The notes under the pieces were generated by a model. That model saw nothing but the letters and a program-made list of their open reading frames with translations, was not told the DNA's origin and did not search any database. DNA of 47,024 bases, taken from NCBI GenBank assembly GCA_900547745.1, contig URHT01000011.1, positions 1 through 47,024 on the forward strand, given 5' to 3'. This DNA is from an uncultured Eubacteriales bacterium (GTDB taxonomy: Bacteria; Bacillota; Clostridia; Oscillospirales; Oscillospiraceae). The translations under genes were made by a program, and so were the position numbers. Positions within the stretch are counted from its first letter, which is position 1, and each line of letters starts with the position of its first letter. Shown here in pieces: positions 15,149 to 23,871 of the stretch.

Positions 15149-15364
15149 CGCATCGCCCCTGCGATCCCGCTTGCATGCATCGCGGGAACCGGCGTCCCCG
15201 CATTCCTGCGTAGGGACCGGCGTCCCCGGCGGCCCGTTCGCAGGGCGGCGCGCCCCACGCCGCCGCGATGATTTTTACGCGCCTGCCGGCGCGCGGGGGG
15301 CGTTTCGCGCTCCGGCGCAGCGCGCCGGGAAAATCAACAACAAAAAAAGGAGCTGTGACCCTGT
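15149..15364. other. GC-rich non-coding spacer upstream of corA
   Basis: About 215 bases with no supported gene. It is extremely GC-rich with several short dyads and two direct copies of ACCGGCGTCCCCG (near 15188 and 15218). It looks like a dispersed intergenic repeat rather than a riboswitch; no M-box-like pattern was recognised and no clear promoter was found. Confidence 0.5.
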
Positions 15365-16273
15365 ATGTACTATCTCTTTGCCAACGGCCTGCAGCCGCTG
15401 CCCACGCCGCCATCGGACTGGCGCGGCGTACTGGCGGTGCTGACGCCGCAGGAGCTGCATGACGCGGCGCTGCCTGCCGGCATGCCGGCTCCCACCGCGC
15501 CCGCTGACCCGCATGAGTCTCAGTTCTGCTGGCTGCGCGTTGACCGCAGCGGCATTACCGGCCACCTGCGGACACCGCCGCAAGCCAACCAGTCCGCCCG
15601 CCGTTTCAGCTTTTCCTGGACGGGCGGGGCTTTGCTGGTGGTCGACCACGACCATGCGGCGTCGGACTGCATTGCCCGTCTGGCAGAGCAGAGCGCCCCG
15701 CCGCCGGACGGCCCCGACGGCTTTTTGACGGCGCTGCTGCTATATCTCATCCGGGATGACCTGCCCTACATCCAGCAGCTGGAGAGCCGGCTGACCGTTC
15801 TGGAGCAGGCGGTGCTGGACAACGACACCGGGCGGTTCCTCCACCGGATGAGCGTGCTGCGCAAGGAGCTGAACCGCACCAACCGCTACTACGCCCAGCT
15901 CAGCGACTTTGCGTCCTCCCTGATGGAGGAGGCGGAGGAGCAGCTGTCCGGCCACAGTAAAAAGCGGCTGAACCACTTCCTGCGGAAGGTGGAGAATCTG
16001 CGGGGCGAGACGCGGATGCTTCACGAGTATGCCAGCCAGATCAGCAGCGAGTATCAGTCGCAGGTGGACATTGCCCAGAACCGGGTGATGAAGGTGCTGA
16101 CCATTGTTACCGCCATCTTCCTGCCGCTGTCCCTCATTGCCGGGTGGTACGGCATGAACTTCACGGATATGCCGCTGCTCCGCTGGCGCTGGGGCTATGT
16201 GACGGTGGCGGCGGTGTCGGCGCTGGTGGTGGCGCTGCTCATCTGGTACTTCAAGAGGAAAAAGTGGTTCTGA
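15365..16273 (+). CDS. corA: CorA-family divalent cation channel/transporter
   Basis: Pentameric inner-membrane channel for Mg2+ (or another divalent ion). The 302-residue product has a soluble N-terminal alpha/beta part, a long helical region (about 130-240) and two C-terminal membrane helices at about 243-262 and 277-296, with the signature GMN at 263-265 in the connecting loop. The short basic tail KRKKWF is typical. AAGGAG lies 12 bases before the ATG, a little far. It appears monocistronic. The N-terminal domain is proline-rich and divergent, so the transported ion is uncertain. Confidence 0.9.
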   Translation: MYYLFANGLQPLPTPPSDWRGVLAVLTPQELHDAALPAGMPAPTAPADPHESQFCWLRVDRSGITGHLRTPPQANQSARRFSFSWTGGALLVVDHDHAASDCIARLAEQSAPPPDGPDGFLTALLLYLIRDDLPYIQQLESRLTVLEQAVLDNDTGRFLHRMSVLRKELNRTNRYYAQLSDFASSLMEEAEEQLSGHSKKRLNHFLRKVENLRGETRMLHEYASQISSEYQSQVDIAQNRVMKVLTIVTAIFLPLSLIAGWYGMNFTDMPLLRWRWGYVTVAAVSALVVALLIWYFKRKKWF

Positions 16274-16575
16274 AAACCGAACGGCGGCGGGGCGCATTGG
16301 CCCCGCCGTACGGGTGCGCGGGGCAGGCATAAGGGGGACACAGTGAACCGGGAGCGCGATTTATTTCAGGAAAAACGTGAAATAAAGGCGGGATTTTTGA
16401 AAATAAATCGGAAATAAACCGGAAATTGACCTGAAAAACAATTTCAGGATGCGGCGGGGCGGCAAGGCCCCTTCAAGCGCAAAAGCGATGCCCGCGCCGG
16501 GGCCGGCGCGGGCATCGCTTTTTGCTGTTTATACGAAATATCGAAAATCAAAGTATGCAGGAAATTTCCGGATAT
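16274..16575. other. Spacer between convergent corA and rnjA
   Basis: About 300 bases without a gene. It holds a GGCGGGGC/GCCCCGCC hairpin close to the corA stop (16284-16309, probable corA terminator), an AT-rich patch at 16360-16430 with three spaced copies of AAATAAA, a small CCTGAAA/TTTCAGG hairpin near 16432-16449, and the strong terminator listed separately. Confidence 0.6.
16481..16522. terminator. Strong bidirectional terminator
   Basis: A 20 bp perfect inverted repeat (16481-16500 with 16503-16522) with A4 at the left and T5 at the right edge, between corA and rnjA. Confidence 0.9.
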
Positions 16576-18234
16576 TTACAGCTTTGTCACCATGGGGATG
16601 ATCATGGGGCTGCGCTTGGTGGTCTTGTAGAGGTAGCTGGACACGGCGGAGCGGACGGTGCGGCACACGTCGCCGTCATCCCGGCGCTTCCGGGCGGACA
16701 TGCCGTCCACGGTGTCGGTGGCGATGCGGCGCAGGGTGTCCAGCAGCTCCTCGGACTCCTTGACGTAGACAAAGCCCCGTGTCACGATCTCCGGCGGACA
16801 CAGCAGCTGGTGGTCGTGGCTGGACATGGGCAGCACGATGACCACCATGCCGTCCTCAGCCAGCAGCTTCCGGTCGTTGAGCACCACGGCCCCCACCTCG
16901 CCGACGCCGCTGCCGTCCACGAACACCTCGCCGGCGGGAACGGATGTCTCGCACTTGATGTGCTTGGTGGTCAGCTCAATGACGGAGCCGTTGTCGGCCA
17001 CCACGATGTTGTTGGGGTGCATGCCCATGCTCTCCGCTACCCGCTTGTGGATCTGGAGCATACGCTGCTCGCCGTGGAGAGGGATGAAGAACTTGGGCTT
17101 CGTCAGGGCATGGATGATCTTCAGCTCCTCCTGGCAGGCGTGGCCGGAGACGTGGAGCATGTCGGCCTTGTCGTAGACCACGTCGGCGCCCTTGCGGAAC
17201 AGCTCGTTGATGACGCGGCCCACCGTCACCTCATTGCCGGGGATGGCGCTGGCGGAGATGATGACCTTGTCGCCGGGGCCGATGTCCACCTGCTTGTGGG
17301 TGGAGAAGGCCATGCGGTACAGGGCGCTCATCTCCTCGCCCTGGGAGCCGGTGGTGACGATGACCTGCTGCTGCAGGGGCAGGCCCTTGATGCGGTTGAT
17401 GTCCACCAGCGTGTTCTTGGGCACCTTCATGTAGCCCAGCTCCGTGGAGACCTTCATGATATTCTCCATGCTGCGGCCGGTGACGGCCACCTTGCGGCCG
17501 CAGGCCGCCGCGGCGTCCAGCACCTGCTGGATGCGGTGGACGTTGCTGGCGAAGGTGGTGACGATGATGCGCTTGTCGCAGCCGGTGAACTGCCGCTTGA
17601 ACGTGGCGCCCACCGCCTTCTCACTCATGGTATAGCCGGGACGCTCCACATTGGTGGAGTCGGCCAGCAGCGCCAGCACCCCCTGCTTGCCCAGCTCGCC
17701 GAAGCGGGCCAGATCGATGACCTCGCCGTCGATGGGGGTGGAGTCGATCTTGAAGTCGCCGGTGTGGACGATGGTGCCCATCCGGGTATGGATGGCGAAG
17801 GCCGCGGAGTCGGCGATGGAGTGGTTCACATGGAGGAACTCCACCTGAAACTTGCCGGCCCTCACCGTCTGGCCGGCCTCCACGGTGATGAGCTTGGTGG
17901 AGCTTACCAGACCGTGCTCCTGCAGCTTCAGCTTGATGAGCCCGGCGGTGAAGCGGGTGCAGTAGATGGGGGTGTTGAGCTGCTTGAGAACGTAGGGGAT
18001 GGCGCCGATGTGATCCTCGTGCCCGTGGGTAATGAACATGCCCCGCAGGCGGCTGTGGTTCTTCACCAGATAGCTGACGTCGGGAATGACGCAGTCGATG
18101 CCGTACATGTCGTCTCCGGGAAAGGCCATGCCGCAGTCCACGATGATGATCTCGCCGCCGTACTCGTAGGCGGTCATATTCTTGCCGATCTCGTTCAGGC
18201 CGCCCAGAGGAATGATCTTCAGTTTTTCTGCCAT
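16576..18234 (-). CDS. rnjA: Ribonuclease J
   Basis: Metallo-beta-lactamase/beta-CASP ribonuclease with 5'-exo and endonuclease activity in mRNA decay and rRNA maturation. The 552-residue length fits. It shows the zinc motif THGHEDHIG near residue 75, IIIVDCGMAFPGDD, the beta-CASP ADSTNVERPG segment and VTTGSQGEEMSALYRMA. The ATG at 18234 (MAEKLKIIPLGGLNEIG) has AAAGGAG 12 bases upstream; a 70-residue in-frame upstream extension has low-complexity character and is rejected. It has a leader of about 240 bases (see separate entry). It could be RNase J1 or a sole RNase J; only one copy is in this window. Confidence 0.95.
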   Translation of the reverse strand: MAEKLKIIPLGGLNEIGKNMTAYEYGGEIIIVDCGMAFPGDDMYGIDCVIPDVSYLVKNHSRLRGMFITHGHEDHIGAIPYVLKQLNTPIYCTRFTAGLIKLKLQEHGLVSSTKLITVEAGQTVRAGKFQVEFLHVNHSIADSAAFAIHTRMGTIVHTGDFKIDSTPIDGEVIDLARFGELGKQGVLALLADSTNVERPGYTMSEKAVGATFKRQFTGCDKRIIVTTFASNVHRIQQVLDAAAACGRKVAVTGRSMENIMKVSTELGYMKVPKNTLVDINRIKGLPLQQQVIVTTGSQGEEMSALYRMAFSTHKQVDIGPGDKVIISASAIPGNEVTVGRVINELFRKGADVVYDKADMLHVSGHACQEELKIIHALTKPKFFIPLHGEQRMLQIHKRVAESMGMHPNNIVVADNGSVIELTTKHIKCETSVPAGEVFVDGSGVGEVGAVVLNDRKLLAEDGMVVIVLPMSSHDHQLLCPPEIVTRGFVYVKESEELLDTLRRIATDTVDGMSARKRRDDGDVCRTVRSAVSSYLYKTTKRSPMIIPMVTKL

Positions 18235-18480
18235 AAATGTCAAATACTCCTTTGCTTGTACAGATACCGCACGGCCCGGCAGGGCGGAAAATGACCGCAG
18301 CAAAGCAAAGGCGGCCCGCCCGCTGTCCGGCCCTGCATCGCCGGAGAGAGGTGCGGAGTGTCGCCCAGCCGCTCCATGTGGATGGTTTGTAAGAGGTCGC
18401 CCTCTTTTTTCTATGTGATCGCAGGCACACGCTCTGCGAAACAACCAAAAAATGCGCGTATTTTTCTGCGCTTTTCACAA
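18235..18480 (-). other. Long structured 5' leader of rnjA
   Basis: About 240 bases between the likely transcription start and the rnjA ATG. It contains several GC-rich dyads (for example GAGGGCGACCTC and GGCCGG...CCGCC-type pairings) and no convincing open frame with a ribosome binding site. Autoregulation through the leader, as with other ribonucleases, is possible. Confidence 0.5.
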
Positions 18481-18510
18481 AGTATACCACACCTTGCCGC
18501 GTTTGTACAC
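18481..18510 (-). promoter_or_regulatory. rnjA promoter
   Basis: TATACT (18486-18481, minus strand) preceded by TGG, with a weak -35 (TGTACA) about 18 bases upstream. It diverges from the gdpP promoter. Confidence 0.55.
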
Positions 18511-18594
18511 CCCCAACTTGCCGACAGGTTCCGACAGCGGCGGAAAGGGGACGGAAAGCGGCGGCGTTCGGCGGATTTTTCCCCAAAGCCGCTA

Positions 18595-18623
18595 TTGTCG
18601 GCGGGGAAATTCTGTGCTATAAT
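18595..18623 (+). promoter_or_regulatory. gdpP operon promoter
   Basis: TTGTCG (18595-18600), 17 bases, perfect TATAAT (18618-18623). It is the only good promoter seen before the seven-gene plus-strand run. Confidence 0.8.
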
Positions 18624-18710
18624 CAATTGCTATATTAAATTGGAGACGTATTCCTATCGACAAGCGAGGAAACGCCTTTCGTATACCTGCACCGGGAGGA
18701 GGAACGCCTT

Positions 18711-20699
18711 TTGAGCAAAAAGATCATACGCGGATTCCGCACGAACATGGCCCTGTACGGCCTGTGTCTCATTGTGTTCGTGATCGTGACCATCCCCTTT
18801 GAGCCGCTGCTGGCGCTGGCGGAGGGGGTGGTGGCCGTGGTGGTGCTGCTGGTGGGCAGCCGCCGCAACAAGATGGCGCAGGCCTCCGTGCGGCAGTATA
18901 TGGACAGGGTGTCCGGGGGCATGGACTCCGCCCGCTCCAGCAATATGCTGTACGCCCCGCTGCCCATGCTGGTGTTCGATGTGACCACCGGCGAGGTGCT
19001 GTGGAGCAACGATATGTTTTTGCAGCTGACCAGCCAGAAGGAGAAGATCTTCGAGATGCTGGTGGATACGGTGATACCGGATTTCAGCTATCGCTGGCTG
19101 CTGGACGGCAAGCGGGAGTATCCGGAGCTGTTCCAGTGGAACGGCAGGGTGTACCGGGTGTTCGGCGCGCTGAGCCATCCGGAGGAGATGGACAGGAATC
19201 AGAACCCGCTGGCCACTACCTACTGGATGGATGTCACCGACAGCGAGGAGATGCGCCAGACACTGGAGATGACCCGGCCGCTGGTGGCCATCCTCATGGT
19301 GGACAACTATGAGGAGCTGATGAAGGCCTGCCCGGAGAGCAAGCGCTCGGCGGTGCTGGCCGCGCTGGAGGAGCAGCTGAACAACTGGGCGGCGGACTCC
19401 GGCGGGCTGCTGCTGGGCTACGACCGCGACCGCTATCTGTTCGTATTCGAGGAGAAGGACTACGGCGGCTACACCGAGAGCAAGTTCGACGTGCTGGAGA
19501 AGGTGCGGCAGGTGCAGGCCGGCGAGGGCGTGTCCGCCACGCTGTCCATCGGCGTGGGGCGGGACGAGGACAGCTTCGACCAGCTGTTCAAGAACGCCTC
19601 GCTGGCGCTGGAGATGGCCCTGAGCCGGGGCGGCGATCAGGCTGTGGTGAAGGATCGGGTGAACTTCGAGTTCTACGGCGGGCGCAGCAAGACCACGGAG
19701 AAGCGGACGAAGGTGAAGTCCCGGGTCATGGCCAACGCGCTGGGCGAGCTTATCGACGACGCCAAGCAGGTGTACGTCATGGGCCACAAGTACGCGGACA
19801 TGGACTCCGTAGGCGCGGCCATGGGCGTGTACTGCATCGCCCGGAAGCGGGGCAAGAAGTGCCAGATCGTCATTGACACCGAAAACAACGCCGCCCATCC
19901 GCTGATCCGGAAGATGCTGGAGCAGCCGGAGTACGCCGGGGGCCTCATCTCCGGCGGCGAGGCGTTCCTGAAGTGCCAGCCCGGCGCGCTGCTGGTGGTG
20001 GTGGACACCAACCGGCCTGAGAGCGTGGAATCCGAGGAGATGCTGGAGACGTGCAACCGGGTGGCGGTCATCGACCACCACCGCCGGGGCAGCAGCTACA
20101 TCGAGAAGATGGCGCTGAACTACCACGAGCCGTATGCCTCCTCCGCCAGCGAGCTGGTGGCGGAGTTGATGCAGTACCTGCTGGAGCCGTCCGACGTGCT
20201 GAAGTGCGAGGCGGAGGCACTGCTGGCGGGCATCGTGCTGGATACGAAGAACTTTACCAACCGCACCGGCGGGCGCACCTTTGAGGCGGCGGCCTACCTG
20301 CGGCGGCTGGGCGCCGATACGCAGGACGTGCAGCGGCTGTTCCAGGGGGATCTGCAGTCCATGATCGACCGGTACGCCATCATCCGGCAGGCGGAGCTGT
20401 ACCACGACGACATCGCCGTGGTGGCGCTGGAGGACGAGTGCGACCGGGTAACGGCCGCCAAGGCCGCCGACGAGCTGCTGACCATACGGGGCATCAAGGC
20501 GTCCATCGTCCTGTACAGGAAGGGCGACGGCGTGTATATGTCCGCCCGGTCGCTGGGCGAGGTCAACGTGCAGGTCATCCTGGAGGCGCTGGGCGGCGGC
20601 GGCAATTCCACCACCGCAGGCGGGCAGGCAGACAACATCTCGGTGGACGAGGCCAAGGCCAAGCTGCTGGCGGCCATCGACCATTACTTTGAAAACTGA
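18711..20699 (+). CDS. gdpP: Cyclic-di-AMP phosphodiesterase GdpP (DHH-DHHA1)
   Basis: Membrane phosphodiesterase that degrades c-di-AMP and so controls potassium and cell-wall homeostasis. The 662-residue product has two N-terminal membrane helices (about 12-30 and 33-49), a PAS-like domain (about 75-170), a degenerate GGDEF domain (about 185-310) and DHH-DHHA1 domains. Metal ligands are visible: HKYADMD (359-365), Asp432, DHH (455-457) and Asp511. The DHHA1 motif usually written GGGH reads GGGGN (Asn632), a possible loss of a substrate-contacting His. The start is TTG at 18711 with GGGAGGAGG eight bases upstream. Gene order gdpP-rplI-dnaB matches B. subtilis yybT-rplI-dnaC. Confidence 0.93.
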   Translation: MSKKIIRGFRTNMALYGLCLIVFVIVTIPFEPLLALAEGVVAVVVLLVGSRRNKMAQASVRQYMDRVSGGMDSARSSNMLYAPLPMLVFDVTTGEVLWSNDMFLQLTSQKEKIFEMLVDTVIPDFSYRWLLDGKREYPELFQWNGRVYRVFGALSHPEEMDRNQNPLATTYWMDVTDSEEMRQTLEMTRPLVAILMVDNYEELMKACPESKRSAVLAALEEQLNNWAADSGGLLLGYDRDRYLFVFEEKDYGGYTESKFDVLEKVRQVQAGEGVSATLSIGVGRDEDSFDQLFKNASLALEMALSRGGDQAVVKDRVNFEFYGGRSKTTEKRTKVKSRVMANALGELIDDAKQVYVMGHKYADMDSVGAAMGVYCIARKRGKKCQIVIDTENNAAHPLIRKMLEQPEYAGGLISGGEAFLKCQPGALLVVVDTNRPESVESEEMLETCNRVAVIDHHRRGSSYIEKMALNYHEPYASSASELVAELMQYLLEPSDVLKCEAEALLAGIVLDTKNFTNRTGGRTFEAAAYLRRLGADTQDVQRLFQGDLQSMIDRYAIIRQAELYHDDIAVVALEDECDRVTAAKAADELLTIRGIKASIVLYRKGDGVYMSARSLGEVNVQVILEALGGGGNSTTAGGQADNISVDEAKAKLLAAIDHYFEN

Positions 20700-20719
20700 C
20701 GAAAAGGAGATAGAATACC

Positions 20720-21169
20720 ATGAAAGTCATACTGAAGCAGGACGTGAAGGGCAAGGGCAAGAAGGGCCAGATGATCGAGGCGGCGGAGGGCTACGCCCGG
20801 AATTTCCTGCTGCCCAAGGGGCTGGCGGTGGAGGCCACCGCCGACGCGGTGAACACCATGAAGCTGCAGGCCAAGGCCAAGGCCAAGGCCGACGCGGAGG
20901 CCAAGGCCGAGGCGCTGGCCATCGCGGAGAAGCTCAAGAGCTGCCAGGTGAAGATCGCGGCCAAGGGCGGCGAGGGCGGCAAGCTGTTCGGCGCCGTTAC
21001 CGGCAAGGAGATCGCCGGGGCGCTGAAGGAGCAGTTCGGCATGGACGTGGACGGCAAGAAGCTGGTGCTGGAGCAGCCTATCAAGAGCTTCGGCAGCTAC
21101 GAGGTCAAGGCCAAGCTGGGCTTTGAGGTCAGCGGCACGGTGTATGTGCTGGTCATCGAGGAGAAGTAA
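20720..21169 (+). CDS. rplI: 50S ribosomal protein bL9
   Basis: Large-subunit protein bound near the base of the L1 stalk. The 149-residue product begins MKVILKQDVKGKGKKGQMIE and keeps the N-domain AEGYARNFLLPKGLA, the long lysine/alanine connecting helix and the C-domain (GEGGKLFGAVTGKEIAGAL). AAGGAGA precedes the ATG. It lies 20 bases after gdpP and 32 before dnaB, all in one operon. Confidence 0.97.
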   Translation: MKVILKQDVKGKGKKGQMIEAAEGYARNFLLPKGLAVEATADAVNTMKLQAKAKAKADAEAKAEALAIAEKLKSCQVKIAAKGGEGGKLFGAVTGKEIAGALKEQFGMDVDGKKLVLEQPIKSFGSYEVKAKLGFEVSGTVYVLVIEEK

Positions 21170-21201
21170 CACCGACATCAACACGGAGAGGAGGCCCGGA
21201 T

Positions 21202-22554
21202 ATGGCTGCGGACGAGCTGCTGCTGCGGCAGGCACCCCATTCGCCTCAGGCGGAGCAGGCGGTGCTGGGCTCCATGCTCATCGATCCCGACTGCATCAAG
21301 GACGTCATGGACAAGCTGCAGCCGGAGGATTTCTATCTGCGGGCCAACCGCGATATCTTTGAGACGATCTACCATATGTTTGTCTACTCCCGGCCCATCG
21401 ACGGCGTTACCGTGGCCGGGGAAATGGAGAAAAACGGCGTCTACAACGACAATACACGGGACTATCTGCTGCAGCTGATGGACGTGACGCCTACCAGCGC
21501 CAACGTCATGGAGTATGTGCAGATCGTGCTGGACAAGTCGCTGATGCGGCAGGTGGCCGCCGCCGCCGGCAGTATCACCGCCATGGTGCAGGAGGGCACC
21601 GGCACCGCCGGAGACATGCTGGAGTCGGCGGAGCAGCGGGTGTACGCCATCCGCAGGGGGCGCAGCGCCCAGAGCATGGTGACGGTGAGCGTCGTTCTGC
21701 AGGACGTGATGGCCCATCTGGCGGAGCTGACCGCCAGCGGCGGCAAGACGCTGCCGGGCCTGTCCACGGGACTTTCCGCCGTAGACGCCAAGATCAACGG
21801 ACTGAACAAGTCCGACCTGCTGCTGCTGGCCGCCCGGCCCGGTATGGGCAAGACCAGTATGGCCCTGAACGTGGCGCTGTCCGCGGCGCGGGAGTCGGGC
21901 AAGACCGTGGCCATCTTCTCGCTGGAAATGTCACGGGAGCAGCTGGTGACAAGGCTCATCGCCAGCGAGGGGCTGGTGGAGAACACCCGCCTGGTGACGG
22001 GCAACCTGCGGGAGAGCGACTGGCAGCGCATCGCCGAGGCGGCGTCCGCCCTGAGCCGGATGGACATCCGTATCGACGACAACCCGCTGCTGACAGTGGC
22101 GGATATGAACGCCAAGTGCCGCCGGCTGGACAATCTGGGGCTGGTGGTCATCGACTACCTGCAGCTGATGACCTCCGCCGGAGGGAAGGGCTATTCCGGC
22201 GAGAACCGCCAGCAGGCGGTGTCGGACATCAGCCGTATGCTGAAGATCATGGCCAAGGAGCTGCAGGTGCCGGTGCTGTGCCTGAGCCAGCTGAGCCGTG
22301 CCAACGAGAAGCGGGAGGACAAGCGGCCCATGCTGTCCGACCTCCGCGAATCCGGCGCCATCGAGCAGGACGCGGATATCGTGCTGTTTCTGTACAGGGA
22401 CGATTACTACAACAGCGATTCGGAAAAGCGCAACGTGGCCGAGTGCATCGTGGCCAAGAACCGCCACGGCGAGACGGGCAAGGTGGAGCTGCGGTGGATG
22501 CCGGAGTATACAGCCTTCGGTACGCTGGAGAACCGCTACGACGATGAGGAGTGA
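21202..22554 (+). CDS. dnaB: Replicative DNA helicase DnaB
   Basis: Hexameric 5'-3' helicase that unwinds DNA at the replication fork (DnaC in B. subtilis naming). The 450-residue product has the N-terminal domain starting with PHSPQAEQAVLGSMLID and the RecA-like C-terminal domain with Walker A ARPGMGKTS, Walker B VVIDYLQL, and the SQLSRANEKR and DLRESGAIEQDADIV motifs. No intein or insertion is seen. A GGAGAGGAGG site precedes the ATG. It is third in the gdpP operon. Confidence 0.97.
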   Translation: MAADELLLRQAPHSPQAEQAVLGSMLIDPDCIKDVMDKLQPEDFYLRANRDIFETIYHMFVYSRPIDGVTVAGEMEKNGVYNDNTRDYLLQLMDVTPTSANVMEYVQIVLDKSLMRQVAAAAGSITAMVQEGTGTAGDMLESAEQRVYAIRRGRSAQSMVTVSVVLQDVMAHLAELTASGGKTLPGLSTGLSAVDAKINGLNKSDLLLLAARPGMGKTSMALNVALSAARESGKTVAIFSLEMSREQLVTRLIASEGLVENTRLVTGNLRESDWQRIAEAASALSRMDIRIDDNPLLTVADMNAKCRRLDNLGLVVIDYLQLMTSAGGKGYSGENRQQAVSDISRMLKIMAKELQVPVLCLSQLSRANEKREDKRPMLSDLRESGAIEQDADIVLFLYRDDYYNSDSEKRNVAECIVAKNRHGETGKVELRWMPEYTAFGTLENRYDDEE

Positions 22555-22557
22555 GCC

Positions 22558-23856
22558 ATGGATCTGACGCCGTGGATGGAGCGCTGGCACATGCTGCCCC
22601 AACAGGGCGGCATCGTGCTGTGCGGCGTGTCCGGCGGACGGGACTCCATCTGTCTGCTGGACTATCTGCATAGGCTGGGACAGCGGCGGGGCTTTACGGC
22701 GGCGGCGGGACATCTGAACCACCTGATGCGGCCCACCGCCCAGCGGGACGAGGACTTCGTCCGGGCCTTCTGCGCGGAGCGGGGCATCCCGTTCTACACG
22801 GAGAAGGCCGACGTGTACGGCCTGTGCGGCACATGGGGCCTGACGGTGGAGGAGACGGGACGCCGGGCGCGGTACGACTTCCTGCGGCGGACGGCGGCGG
22901 CCGCCGGCGCGGAGAGGATCGCCACGGCACACCACCGGGACGATCTGGCGGAGACGGTGCTTTTGCAGCTGCTGCGGGGCACCGGGCCCCAGGGGCTTAC
23001 CGGCATCCCGCCGGTACGGGACGGGATCATCCGGCCGCTGCTGGACACGCCCCGGCGGGACATTGAACAGTATATCGAGGAAAACGGGCTGGCCTACGTC
23101 ACCGACGAGACGAACGGCGACCTGCATTACGCCCGAAACCGGCTGCGGCTGGAGGTATGGCCCATGCTGGAGGGCATCAACCCGGAGGCGGCGGCCCACA
23201 TTGCCCGGACGGCGGACATCCTGCGGCGGGAAAACGCCTATCTGGATGAGCTGGCGGCGGCGCGGCTGCCGGAGGCGGGGCGCGCCGTGGACTGCGGCGC
23301 GCTGCTGGCGGCGCCGGAGGCGCTGCGGCCCCGGATGCTGCGGCTGCTGCTGGAGCGGCTGGGCACGGGCCGGAAGGACGTGGGCGCCGTCCATCTGGCG
23401 GCGCTGGAGCGGCTGGCCGCCGGGGAGGGCGTGCTGGCGCTGCCCGGCGGCGCGGAGGCGGTGTGCCGGGACGGCGTGCTGACGCTGCGGCCGGCGGCGG
23501 CCCCGCCGGAGGAGACGGTGCTGCGGGAGGGAGAGAACCCCTTCGGCGGCGGCTGGATCCTGGTGAGCCGGACGCCCATGGAGGGCGGGCTGGCGCTGCG
23601 CTGCGGCCCGGGACAGGTGCTGACCGCCCGGCGCTGGCGGCGGGATGACCGGCTGGCGCTGGCGGAGAGCCGCGGGGCGCGGAGCGTCAAGCGGCTGCTG
23701 GCCGAGCGGGGCGTGACCCCGGAGAAGCGGGAGACGATCCCGGTGCTCTGCGTGGACGGCGCGGCTGCCGCCGTGTGGGGCGTGGGCACAGACAGGAGCT
23801 TCCTGCCGGAGGTATCCGGCGAGAACATATATTATATTATAATGGGAGAAAACTAA
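22558..23856 (+). CDS. tilS: tRNA(Ile)-lysidine synthase
   Basis: Modifies C34 of the CAU-anticodon tRNA-Ile to lysidine with ATP and lysine, so that it reads AUA. The 432-residue product has the N-type ATP-pyrophosphatase loop SGGRDS near residue 24, the GHLNHLMRP segment and the HHRDDLAETVLLQLLRG motif, followed by TilS linker and C-terminal domains. It starts three bases after the dnaB stop. The TATAAT at 23838-23843, at its AT-rich 3' end, could serve as an internal promoter for hpt. The C-terminal half is very GC-rich and Ala/Leu/Arg-biased. Confidence 0.95.
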   Translation: MDLTPWMERWHMLPQQGGIVLCGVSGGRDSICLLDYLHRLGQRRGFTAAAGHLNHLMRPTAQRDEDFVRAFCAERGIPFYTEKADVYGLCGTWGLTVEETGRRARYDFLRRTAAAAGAERIATAHHRDDLAETVLLQLLRGTGPQGLTGIPPVRDGIIRPLLDTPRRDIEQYIEENGLAYVTDETNGDLHYARNRLRLEVWPMLEGINPEAAAHIARTADILRRENAYLDELAAARLPEAGRAVDCGALLAAPEALRPRMLRLLLERLGTGRKDVGAVHLAALERLAAGEGVLALPGGAEAVCRDGVLTLRPAAAPPEETVLREGENPFGGGWILVSRTPMEGGLALRCGPGQVLTARRWRRDDRLALAESRGARSVKRLLAERGVTPEKRETIPVLCVDGAAAAVWGVGTDRSFLPEVSGENIYYIIMGEN

Positions 23857-23871
23857 CGGAGGATACAACGT

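Noticed and set aside
15149..15364. Mg-sensing riboswitch before corA
   Set aside because: No M-box-like conserved core could be recognised; the region looks like GC-rich repeat DNA.
18235..18444. N-terminal extension or upstream open frame before rnjA
   Set aside because: The extension lacks family similarity and a ribosome binding site; rnjA starts at 18234 behind AAAGGAG.
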